Source: Atherix ibis (lineage: Eukaryota; Arthropoda; Insecta; Diptera; Athericidae). From it: a stretch of 64,000 bases of DNA. Position numbers and translations under genes: made by a program. Below, one piece after another: positions 34,673 through 45,526 of the stretch (position 1 is the stretch's first letter; each line of letters starts with the position of its first letter). The stretch spans positions 76,557,622 through 76,621,621 of the forward strand of contig OY282606.1 in the NCBI GenBank assembly GCA_958298945.1, written 5' to 3'. The notes under the pieces were generated by a model that did no database searches, was not told the origin of the DNA, and was given only the letters and a program-made list of their open reading frames with translations.

Positions 34673-36749
34673 TACAATTTTAAAGAGATGCGTTCAAAGA
34701 ATTATAGAACATTATAATCAGATCGAAAATCATTGTAAGTGGCCCTGAAATTACTAGTTTATTTGATGATCGCTAAATTTGCATTACTAGTAGAAGATAT
34801 AAGAGACTTACAGAACCTCATATTTCTGCTCAATGTGGGCCTGTGGCGGTGAGAAAACAATAATTTCGCTTTGTCATTCAAAAGTAAAGTAGTCCTTTCC
34901 GACAAAAACAAATATTATGTGATCTTTTTCGAGACCAAAGTTAATTTAATTACTATTTTTTATATTTGTTTTATATTCGAATTTTATTTAACTTTCAGAT
35001 AATTTTAACCTGAAGTATCCTGAATTTTTTAAGCAAATTTTTATAGGTTATTTTATTGAAAATTAAGTAATCAAAAAAAAAAAAAGCTTAGCCTACTAAC
35101 ATCTAAAGTGAAGGTATAAGTTAAATATAAAACTACTAATCTTCATTTTTCTAACTATACTCGTAAGTTATAATGGGCTATATAAATAGTTTATGTAAAG
35201 CAGCATTTTTACACATATTTAGCCAACAACAAAAATAATTTCAAACTTCTTTTAAAATTCTTTATACATGGAGAAATTGTAACAAAAAAAAGAAATATAT
35301 CTAAACAAATTTTAACAATTTAAATACTAAAAACGATAAGTCAGTATATAAAACCAAAACTGAAATTTTCAAAATAAAATCAAAAAAATCATTCGAAATA
35401 ACGTTTAAGTTGGTAGTCCCTGACAATGGAATGGGATCCTTCGACGAGAATTTTATATGAAAATCAGGTAATTTCGATGTACCCTTCGGCAATCTTCAAT
35501 ATTGTGGCTACTTAAGACTTAGGAATATCGATAGTGGAGTTGAAGAGGTAGACGTTTTCAATGAATTTTCTGGTCAGCAAATACCTACTAAAATACTTCA
35601 CCGTATACAAAACTAAATGGCACCATGTCTCCAAAGAATGGAGTAGACCCCACTGTAATGGATTGTAGTAGACGAGTCGTTTACGTATTTGTTGGAACCG
35701 CTGATAAAATCCATGATAAAATCGCATTATTAAATTTATTATACGCGCCCGAAAACAAAAGATCATTTGTGAGTTTTCTGGTTTCGCATCATGGAAATAT
35801 GTGTCTGCACGGGCGGACTCAAACGAGTATGCTTCCAACCAGCCTAGCCAGTAAAATCATCGTCTTGGTTAGGATTCTTCTGGCAAAGAAAATTGTTAAT
35901 AATCTTCTTGAACCGTTGGCGCAGTGACAAATTGTTGTCATTGGGAATGGATTGTGTATCGCCACTGGTTCGTATAAGCGTTAAATCTCTGGCCAATAAG
36001 TACATACATTAATCCAACTGATTATCGGAGGCTATTTGAATAAAGCTCTGTTTTGTAGCCGCAATATTATTACTGATGTTACTGTCAATAGTCATGCTAC
36101 TGTTTTAACGCTTCCGGCAATTATGATACGCCGACGATTACGATGATGATGATGATGAGAATGATGGCTTTGATAATAATGTGCGGGACTAGAGATTTAT
36201 AAGAATTTTTTTCCCTATTTATGCCTCGGGAGTTAATATATCATTTCAATGGGAAAAATTATAATTTTATTATCCTTATCAGATTGATAATATTTCTATC
36301 TCTACATGATCTCAGTTTTTTATTATTTGATCTTAATTTTAGTTGAGATACCTTACCAGGATCTTATAGTATTAGTCTTCTCTGGTAAATAAGATCGTTT
36401 TATTTTTCAAATATTAGTAATAGTTCAAGACTTACGAGTATTTCTTGAGCTTTCAAATAGTTGATAAATCTACATTTATTTGTAATTATTCTTATTTGTA
36501 ATTGTAATTATAGAAATTTACTAGTTTCTATTTTTATTATACGTGTATTGTAAGAAGCTTATAATTCTATTGTAATGAACATTATTTTTTTAAATTTTAA
36601 TTTAGGGGTAATATTTTTCGATTTGATCAACTTCAAATAATAATCATAACAAGCGTTTTAAACAGCTTTGCTTCTTCAAAATAAAAAAAATTTGATTGCA
36701 TTATATTTTTGCTATATATAGTGTGAAATCCCTAAGATGAACGTTAAGT
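34673..36749. other. No supported gene; (GAT)n run at 36142-36158
   Basis: Overlapping open frames at 35512-35838 (minus) and 35625-35927 (plus) have no recognisable motif. A short GAT trinucleotide run lies at 36142-36158. The rest is AT-rich. Confidence 0.35.
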
Positions 36750-37310
36750 TCCGCAAGATGTATGCCCAGTAACGACCATACTCAGAAGGCACTTTACCTT
36801 GCTAGGCATGCTTGTCGTTACCTTTATGCGGGGATTAAGGGAGGCCCAAAGTTTTAGCAGAGATGTACTCCCACACCCACCATAACCAGAAAAAGTCATG
36901 CCGGAACATATAGGGGATAACAGAATCATTCAAAAGTGTTAACTTCTCCATGGGAAGGAAAGAAGATAAAGAGAGGCGATGCAAATCATTCTAATAAAAT
37001 TGAAAAAAACTATTAAAGCAAAAAGGAACGGGAATAGGAAATAAGGAGTAAGGTATAAAAATTGGGAAGGTTAAAAAAAAATTCTAAACATTATTTTTGT
37101 TGGAATAATAAGATAAAAATATTAAGAACTATATAAAAAAAATATAAGAACTATAAACCAAAAAAAAAAAAAATGAAAAAGGGTGAAGCTATTAGTTCTT
37201 AATTTTTTATCTAATTATTTAAAAATAGCTGTTACATCTCTCTGGCCTTTCGCCAAATTCCCCCTTTTGACACTCCTCGGCTTAATAACTTTGGAGTGCT
37301 CCTTTTCTGC
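36750..37310. repeat. Dispersed repeat family A, copy 2
   Basis: Aligns along its length to 940-1292 plus 2104-2290. Shared blocks are TTTTAGCAGAGATGTACTCC, AAAGTCATGCCGGAACATAT (36892 onward), AAAAGTGTTAACTTCTCCATGGGA, AAGGTATAAAAATTGGGAAGG, AAAATGAAAAAGG and CTCTCTGGCCTTTCGCC. It has no mariner, so it shows the uninterrupted arrangement. Confidence 0.7.
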
Positions 37311-40300
37311 AACGATGATCTCTTTTCTTACATTACCACGTTTTGATTACTACCAACTTTAAGAAAAAAATTATCTTTGTTAAGATGTTATTGTTTTAAG
37401 AGCTGCCATAATAGCCTAAATCTCATTTGTTATAATATATATATATTCTGATTGAACGATTCCAACAGGCAGTAATTAGAAGGTTATGAGTACAAGATTT
37501 CTTACATGAACAGAAGAAAAGATCAAGTAAAAGCTGTTCTGTGGATTATTTTATTTTGTCCTCAGACCCTTTGTTTGTATTATATTTTTTTCCTATAAGT
37601 TAAATATTTTTAAAGAGATGAACATATAACCATAATAAAATACTCAACTTAAAAACATTTCATTTTTCTTCTATTGGTAACAATTATCTTTTGTTCGAAC
37701 CATTTTTGTTTATATTACATTTTTTTTTTACTTTATCGAAATCTATGCTTATTAAAAGATGTAATCGAAAACCTTTTATAAACAATATAATAAAGAATAT
37801 AAGGTCTAAGAAAGATCCTTTATCAATATACATATGTAAATATTTATATTTTCTGACTTATATATTTAAAATAAAATCAATATAATTAACACGAAAATCC
37901 TATTTGTAAATAAATATATCAGAATATGATCTTTTTTTTTTGTTGCATTAAATCGATTTCTTATAGGCCTATTAAAAAATTGTTCCATTCATTTAAGCAT
38001 GAACAAAATATTCTATAATATTTCCTTTATTGTCAAAGTATTGATCATTTTTATGTGGCTTATCTGGCCAAAATGAATGTATCTTGATAGGTACTTTAAA
38101 TAATACTTATTTGTCTATATAATAAAAGCGATTATTATCTTTTATGTGTAAGGAAATAAAATTGGAACCTCATCTGATCACTTTCAATGTCAATAGATAC
38201 CATCTAATTTACGTATCAATGTGAACATTTTACATTCTTTCATTTGATCAACTTTAGTGAATTTTTTTATTATTTAAGTTTATCGTCTTTAATATTCATT
38301 CAACCTGTTTACGAGTTTCTTATTAATTTAAATGTCTTTACAAGTAATGTCAAGGCAATAATTTATGGATCATTTGTTTTAATATTTTTCCTATTTTGTA
38401 CAAAATTCAATAGTGTTAGATTATTATTAATATAATTTCATTTTGTTATTTATTTAAGCTTCTTTATTCTTCATTATTATTTGATTAGAATATATTCATA
38501 GACATTTGAGCATTTTTTCTTTAAATTAAATCTTTTATTAAAACGACCATTTGACTATAAGTGAATTTATCTATTAGAGTATAATTTAAAAGTACTAAAA
38601 CTTTTTAAAGAAAACATAAAATTTGGTTTTGTTATAATCTTCTCCACTTTCTACTATTTGAGCATCGTATAACTATGAATATCTATTGATATTTCTATTA
38701 TTATTATAAATATTATTTTAATTATTCTTATTACTTCTATTATTATTATTAAATTTTTATGACAATTTAATATAATATTTTAAAAATAAGATATATTGTA
38801 TACAAATAAGACAAAAATATAAAAAAATAAAATTTATAAAGATTTTCAAGTTTTCGCCTTTTTTTTATTATTGTAATATTATTGTTATTATTAACTATTA
38901 TACTTTTATAACATAATGTATAATTTAAATAAATAACTATTCATAATGTTTAGATTAATTTTTTTTATAATAATAATAATGATGATGGTGACGATTATAA
39001 TACTATTAAATGGGACACGTCAATCGATAAATATTTACTTTTTCTTTACTTCTGTTAATAACAATAGAAACTAATAGAAGACCATCTATCGAACTATAAA
39101 TTGATATTGCCCGTATTTTATATGTTAATAAGATATTTGAAAATTTATTCATAAATATTTTCGAGAGAACATATATATAGTTACATTTAGATTGATGGTC
39201 ATTAATTATTCTTAATATTATCCAATGTTATTCTAGGTCTTAACTCTTACTTTTTATTTTCTATGAATTGTATATTTTTCTCTACCTATTCAAATACCTA
39301 TAATTTGAGTATGGTTAGCATTTTATTTCTAAATCTTATTTTATAAATAAACTGTCTAGACATGATTTCATATAAAATAAATTTCTAAATAAAATAATAT
39401 ATTTAATATAACTAAATGAAATTTTTTTATTTAAAAACAAAATAAAAATGACAATAAAATTGCAAATAGTAAGTTATTTGATAACTCTAACATAATATTT
39501 ATGTTAAAATTGCTAATATTATTACTATTATTTTAAAAAAAAATTAAATACAACATATTTATTTATTCATTAAAGCTATTTTATTATATATTATATAATT
39601 GTATACCGTCAATAACATTGTATTTAGATTAAGGAATGTAATTTATCCAACGAAATTCTGAATAATTCTACTATGATCGGTTGAGGAATTTAAAAAAAAA
39701 TGTTTGTACTTTTTTTTTAAAATAAATATAAAATTATAATAATAAAACAAATAAAAATAGAATATATGAATACTATTTATAATATAAAAATGATAATATA
39801 TGAAAAAAATCAGAAATAAAGTAAATAAAATTTAAATGATAATAGAAATGTGAATTAATATGAAAGCAAAAAAATCAATATTTTCAAAGAGTTTATACCA
39901 GGTTTTATGCAGTTATTATTATAATTTTCAAATACTTAATTTATTTATGAGAAACTAAAATGATTTTTTTATTTAAAATAAAAGAATTGTTTTTAAATTA
40001 AAATAATATCAAGTGCTACAATAACAGAATAGAATTTAAAGAAAATATTTGTTCATAATTTAAAAAAAAAAAATTCCTCTGCTTATTTTACAAATTAGTC
40101 AAATGCAATAATTTGAAGTAAGTTTTGTCCGTTCAAAATTGAGATATAAAAAACTTAGGCATCCCAAATTGATAAACATTAGCACAAGATACCAAAAACT
40201 TAGGCATCCCAAATTAAGAAATATTACCACATGATCTACCCCTTTAGTAAGACATATGGATTTCAAATATTAACTAAGGGAAAAACTAAATTCAAAGTTA

Positions 40301-40397
40301 AGCTCCAAAATTTCAGATAAAAAAACAGATATTCCCAGAAATGAAAGGCAAAAAAACATAAAAATATTTTATAATTATGTGAAGGACCAAAAATACG
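37311..40397. other. Extremely AT-rich gene-free stretch
   Basis: Long runs of A and T with scattered TAT/ATT trinucleotide tracts, including AATAATAATAATGATGATGG near 38970. No open frame of interest and no recognisable transposon. A short tandem repeat, ACTTAGGCATCCCAAATT, lies at 40155 and 40200 (45-bp period). Confidence 0.6.
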
Positions 40398-40492
40398 TCT
40401 ATTCAACTCACTTATTTAAAATTAATTAATAATATATAAACGAAAAAAAAATTGTTGATCTAAGCCTGCGTGATTGTAGTGTGCTATTGCAC
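40398..40492 (+). repeat. Left diverged direct repeat flanking the minisatellite block
   Basis: TCTATTCAACTCACTTATTT...TATAAACGAAAA...CTAAGCCTGCGTGATTGTAG...CTATTGCA corresponds in order to CCTATTCAACTAACTTATTT...TATAAACGAAAA...CTTAGACTACGGGTTTGTAG...CTAATGCA at 41815-41905. Confidence 0.7.
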
Positions 40493-40564
40493 AACAGTAT
40501 AAACTACATCACTCCACCTCCGAAATACGCAATTTGGTGATAGATTAAAATTTTACATGACCTT

Positions 40565-41335
40565 ATATTTGTTGCTTGTCGCTTGTTGCTTGTTGTTTAT
40601 TGCTCGTTGCTTGTTGCTTGTTGTTTGTTGGTTGTTGCTTGTTGCCTTGTTGCTTATTGATTATTGCTTGTTGCTTGTTATTTGTTGTTTGTTGCTTGTT
40701 GTTTGTTGCTTATAGCTTGTTGCTTGTTGCTTGTTGCTTGTTATCTTGTTTCTTATTGCTTGTCGTTTGTTACTTGTCACTTGTTGCATTTCACTTGTTG
40801 GTTGTTGCTTCTTGCTTATTAGTTGCTTTCTGCCATGTTGCTTGTTGTTTGCTGCTTGTTGCTTGTTGCTGGTTTCTTGTTGTTTATTGCTACTTCCTTG
40901 TTGCTTGTTGTTTGTTGGTTGTTGCTTGTGGCTTGTTGCCTTGTTGCTTATTGATTATTGCTTGTTGCTTATTGCTTATCGTTTGTTGCTTGTTACTTGT
41001 TGCATTTCACTTATTGGTTGTTGCTTCTTGCTTATTAGTTGCTTTCTGCCATGTTGCTTGTTGTGTGCTGCTTGTTGCTTGTTGCTGGTTTCTTGTTGTT
41101 TATTGCTACTTCCTTGTTGCTTGTAGTTTGTTGGTTGTTGCTTGTTGCTTGTTGCCTTGTTGCTTATTGATTGTTGCTTGTTGCTTACTGCTTGTCGTTT
41201 GTTGCTTGTTACTTGTTGCATTTCACTTATTGGTTGTTGCTTCTTGCTTATTAGTTATTTTCTGTCATGTTGCTTGTTGCATGTTGATGATTACTTCTTA
41301 CTTGCTGCCATGTTGCTTGTTGCTTGTTACTGAGT
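40565..41335. repeat. Heptamer minisatellite (GTTGCTT)n with 216-bp higher-order period
   Basis: The array is built from a degenerate GTTGCTT heptamer. Landmarks recur every 216 bp: GCATTTCACTT at 40786, 41002 and 41218, and GCCTTGTTGCTTATTGATT at 40938 and 41154 (the first occurrence is at 40644, a 294-bp step). Because 7 is coprime with 3, each strand encodes one seven-residue cycle in all three frames: VACCLLL on plus, KQQATSN on minus. The heptamer contains no stop in any frame, which explains the long open frames here (40576-41475 plus, 40976-41221 minus). I do not regard those as genes. Confidence 0.92.
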
Positions 41336-41483
41336 TGTTGCTGCTTGTTACGGCTTGCTGTTGTTGCTGCTTGTTGCGCTTTGTTGTTAGTGTTGGTGCT
41401 TATTGCGGCTTCTTATTGTTGTTGCCACTTGTTGCGGTTTGTTGTTACAGTGACTGTTGTATTTACTTATACTGAGATGACAG

Positions 41484-41801
41484 CTATTGTATTTGGGGTA
41501 GTGGCTGTGGTTGAACCTGAGGCTGTGGTTGAGACTGAGCTTGTTGCTGCGGTTGCATCAGTGGAATCACATTTATCAGCACATCATTTTGGCCGGCAAA
41601 CTGGTTGCATGAATTTGCACTGTTGGCATCTGATTTGGGGTCACGTAGAACTGCGCTGCATGCGACTGACTCTGTTGTACATTTGCCGAACTTAGTTGTT
41701 GATATTCGGACGTCAAAAACTGTGGTTGCAGCTGCAGTACTGTTGGCGTCAGTTGAGTTTGAGCTAACATTTGAGATATTAGGCATTGTTTGGGTAAGCA
41801 T
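41484..41801 (-). pseudogene. Gln-rich protein-like sequence with a frameshift, exon or exon remnant
   Basis: Minus-strand frame 41770-41576 reads LTPTVLQLQPQFLTSEYQQL, then ANVQQSQSHAAQFYVTPNQ and VQIHATSLPAKMM before a stop. The frame of 41801-41484 takes over near 41590 with NDVLINVIPLMQPQQQ and AQSQPQPQVQPQPLPQ. Base composition is clearly less AT-rich than the flanks, and the Gln/Pro/Ser/Thr-rich wording resembles a transcription-factor activation region, so one frameshifted coding segment is likely. The adjacent heptamer array reads KQQATSN on this same strand and may have expanded from such Gln codons. No family assignment is possible. Confidence 0.45.
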
Positions 41802-41814
41802 TCGAGCTAATGGC

Positions 41815-41905
41815 CCTATTCAACTAACTTATTTAATATTTATTAATATAAACGAAAACAAATAATTTTAATCTTAGACTACGGGTTTGTAGTATTCTAA
41901 TGCAA
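41815..41905 (+). repeat. Right diverged direct repeat flanking the minisatellite block
   Basis: Counterpart of 40398-40492 in the same orientation. The two copies enclose the heptamer array and the Gln-rich segment. Confidence 0.7.
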
Positions 41906-43689
41906 GATTTTATATACTATAGGCCCGAGCACACTGTATTCCACTATAAGAAAATGTCCAATAAACGAGTTTCAAAAAATGCAACAATTGACTATGGCAT
42001 AAACAAATTTTTACAAACAATTTTGCAAATAACCTCTAAATATGGGTACTGAAAATACTGTGACTACTCAAAAAATTGTGGATGTACTTCCTATAGGCAT
42101 TGTATCAGACTAGACTCATTTAAAAATATTTTCTGTAATAATATTGCTTTTAATAGAATAACACCCTATTTTTATTATGGAATTTTACTGTACCAGACAA
42201 AAAAAACTAAACAAAAATGTGCGATTAAAGAATTGAACAGCTTTTTTCAAATAAAATTATTATATAAAATTAATATTATCAACTTAAAGTCCATTAAGTT
42301 GACAATATTAATTTAATTTATTTCTGAAAATAATTTAACCATAAAGATACTGGATAAGTAAGTGTATACTATCTACTTTTGAAGATGATATTTTAATCAT
42401 AGCTAGCTAAGAAGAAGTGAAGAGAAGATAAATATCTTCCCATAATTATGATATTATCATATTTGTAATGTTCTGTAATGTGTTAATCGGCTGAGTGTCC
42501 AAAAAGTCAATTTCTCATCGAATGCTATTTTAATACCTCCCACCAGGTGTATGTCAGGATAAAAAAGTAAATGGAGAAGATAGATAGCAGATAACTATGG
42601 ATTCGTCGACTATTACAGTAAAGAGAAAATAGTCTCAAAGCAAACCGATTGTAGCAAATGTACATTGCTTTGGAGGAGCTAATAAAGCAGATACATTTGC
42701 GACCATCAATTATCGGCAAACGCTTCGAACAGTGGCATTCGATTAACTGCGAGGAAATATTCGACACGATAAAATACACGGGAAAATACCAATTTCGATA
42801 ACAATTGATCATTCATCATTGGCCGGCCGGTGTTTAATGAAATCATTCGTTGATCAGGTTGAGACTGCCGTGGCATAAAGCATGTGCTTCTAAGCGAAGC
42901 GATTCCATCCTAAGAGAGGACGGATCCGACGGCAAGATTGGGGCCATACCAGCGTTTAGAGGGCCTACACTAAACGATCCAATGTGAGAGAGCTATGCGA
43001 ATGGGAATGCTTCCTACTTTAAGTGCACTGCTAACGAGCAAGAACCCACCAACTATCCATACTTGACCAGATAATATGGCAAATGAATTCCCAATGAATG
43101 AACTGCACCATGATTTTTATGAGGCTGTTTAGGCTGGTTTTTTCCAAAGATGCTTTCGCATCGTTCGCTTCAATTAGACTCAAATTACACTACAGCCATG
43201 CTCGTTTAAGTGGTCATTTATCATAGGTTGCATGCGTCTATGGTGAATCAATTCGCTTCAAATGATAAATCATTTTGAAAAGGATGAACATGATTATCTG
43301 TATGGGGATATGACAACGCCAAATAGTTTCATAGAAGTGGGTATGTGTACTATACAAATTCATAAAAACAAACAAACAAAAAATTAATAAATGCCAGATA
43401 GCTGTACAGGCGTTTGTATATATTTGTAGATTAAAATTCTGAAAGGTATACGAAACAATGATGTCCAAATCTAATCTTTTGAAATTTTCTAAGCACGCTT
43501 TATTACAGTTTTGGACATTAAAAAAATAAAACTTGTCAATTATTATCAACAATTGTTGTAATGGCTTCCAAAAAATATGTGAAATAAAATTGGCTACACT
43601 CAAACTTACGACTTAACTTAATTTACAAAAAAGATAAGTGGCTTAAATTTAACCACTTTTTTTTTGCCAATTACTCACAAATGCAATCA
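41906..43689. other. No supported gene; imperfect inverted repeat at 42267-42314
   Basis: An inverted repeat with 20-bp arms, one mismatch and an 8-nt loop lies at 42267-42314. 42580-43230 is less AT-rich and reads in part as a frame including RPSIIGKRFEQWHS, but I cannot tie it to the R1 element downstream. Confidence 0.4.
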
Positions 43690-44099
43690 AGCTCAGTAAA
43701 AGTCGGCGTTGGATTGAGCTAAGTTATAAGGTCGATGACTACATCTGGGATAGGCCATATAAAGTGGTTTCGGCTAAGTTTAAAAATTGCTTTAAGCCAA
43801 CTCTAACATGCCCAGACTTTCTAAGAAAAGTGGGAAATGCTCTTTTCGAAAATCAGCAAACATGACGACTTATATCCAGTTACAATATTCAAACTTCAGT
43901 GAGCCTGCAACAAAATTGAGGATATGAAGGCTCCAGGTTTGGGTTAAGTACCGAATGTGTCCCTTAAAACTTCATGATTGCATAAAGGAATCCTTCCTTT
44001 TATCGCTCTGTTTTTTTGTCGGAAAGAATAATTTATAATTGTTTGAAGTTGTATACCCAGATGCCCGAAAGTCTATCAAAGAACCAATGTGGATTCAGA

Positions 44100-44246
44100 A
44101 AGGCTAGATTAACGGTGAATAACATATATACAGTGGCTGATGTAGCCCGTGGCAATTAAATGAAAGGGATGAAAATTCCCTTTCATTTAATTGCCACGGG
44201 CTACATCAGCCACTGTATATATGTTATTCACCGTTAATCTAGCCTT
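44100..44246. repeat. Perfect palindrome, 70-bp arms, 7-nt loop, inside the R1 element
   Basis: Arms 44100-44169 and 44177-44246 are exact reverse complements around a TGAAAAT loop. The left arm is in the R1 reading frame (ARLTVNNIYTVADVARG). The right arm is its inverted copy and replaces the R1 sequence that should follow. Confidence 0.98.
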
Positions 44247-44278
44247 GAATATTGCTCTAAAGAGATAGAGCAATATTC
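44247..44278. repeat. Perfect palindrome, 13-bp arms, 6-nt loop, abutting the previous one
   Basis: GAATATTGCTCTA (44247-44259) pairs with TAGAGCAATATTC (44266-44278). It starts at the base after the 70-bp-arm palindrome ends. Its right arm re-enters R1 coding sequence, leading into ILDALHR. Confidence 0.97.
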
Positions 44279-45526
44279 TAGACGCGCTTCATCGTAAAAA
44301 AAGTTCCGAAGTACAATATATCAGAAGGACCGTTGCAAACTATCTTACCAACAGAATACTGATATAGGCTACTGAAAGTGGGATCAGTAGGGAAGTCTAG
44401 CAGGACTCGGGCTTAGGCCTATTGTTATGGAATATTATATATGATAAGCAGCTCAAAGACCCGATAGCAAAAGGGGTAACTTTGATTGGTTTTGTGAAAG
44501 ACATTACGGCGACGGCTGTCGGTAAATTCATAGATGAGATCACCCAAACCGCACATGTTGTAATCGATATTAACCGGCACCGGCTATTATCAGTGGGCCT
44601 GGAACTTGCTGATCAAAAAGCCGTGGCAGTACTAGTAATCAGCAGAAAAATAAAAGAGTCTATTGTACTCACCATTGGTGACTGCGGTATTATTTCGCAG
44701 CCGTCGATGCGATACTAGATTGAGCTTTGGCGAACATCTGAGAATCATTCCTGAAAAAGCAACTTGGGTTATGAATGCCTTTGCAAGCATTATGCCCAAC
44801 CACAAAGGGCACAAACAAAGCCAACGCAAGCTTCTATCCATAGTTATCAGCTTTACGATACTCTACGTAGCTCATATCTAAGCTATGGATGGAAATGTAC
44901 AAGCATCAGGTGATGGCGGTATATCGAGATCATTCCATATAGTTTTGAATGACGATGTCTGTGATACCTCTAATATGCAGCCAGTCAAATTTTTGGCGGA
45001 TAAGAGAGCCAAAATATATCATCGATGATGAGAGAGAAGTGAAATCCATTGGCTTATCGTCAGCAGGGAGTAAGGAAATGAGTTAGTTGCGAGATGGCAG
45101 CGACACTAGGATTTATCGATTAATGAAAGATGGATGCATCTTCTCACTCCTGACATAGCCACGTATAACGGAAGAGGTCATGAAAAACTGGACCACTGTA
45201 TGACTCAATTTATGATAGGAAATGTTTGCTGTAGGGCATATCTATATCGCTTTAAGGTCAAAGTTAATACTACTTACCCTATTTGTTGGCCCCAATTGAT
45301 AATGTGGAACATGTCTTATTCTACTATCCACGTTGTAGAGGAGAAAAGAAGTGGAGAAGTACATCATCACAGAACTGGTAACATTACAGGCAAGGTAAGG
45401 TGCGGTAGCAGAATACGCATCCCGAGTAATAAAGAAGCTGCTCAAGGAATAAAGAATGGGAAAAGAGCAGCCTTCTTTGGAAAATTCATCAGCGTCTTTA
45501 GAAAATTTCCCCCTACCCACGTTTAA

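Larger units (their letters stand above)
43690..45526 (+). mobile_element. R1-clade LINE remnant covering RT and C-terminal region
   Basis: With frameshifts, the plus strand reads WDRPYKVVSAKFKN (43770), LSKNQCGFRKARLTV (44070) and TVADVARG. After a palindromic disruption it continues ILDALHRKKVPKY (44277), LLWNIIYDKQLKDPIAKGV and LIGFVKDITA (44480). It then reads HRLLSVGLELADQK, RLSFGEHLRIIPEKATWV, NAFASIMPN (44720-44800) and the C-terminal MTQFMIGNVCCRAYLYRF with a degraded zinc-knuckle region. It ends at a TAA at 45524. The RT catalytic FADD box is FVKD, losing the first catalytic Asp of the pair. It belongs to the same clade as 5115-5925 but in opposite orientation. Confidence 0.9.

Noticed and set aside
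36142..36158. (GAT)n run as a CRISPR-like or regulatory repeat
   Set aside because: Simple trinucleotide microsatellite of about six units with no spacers.
40576..41475. 299-codon plus-strand open frame of Leu/Val/Cys repeats, plus overlapping frames on both strands
   Set aside because: Explained entirely by the GTTGCTT heptamer, which has no stop in any frame. No start context or non-repeat domain.
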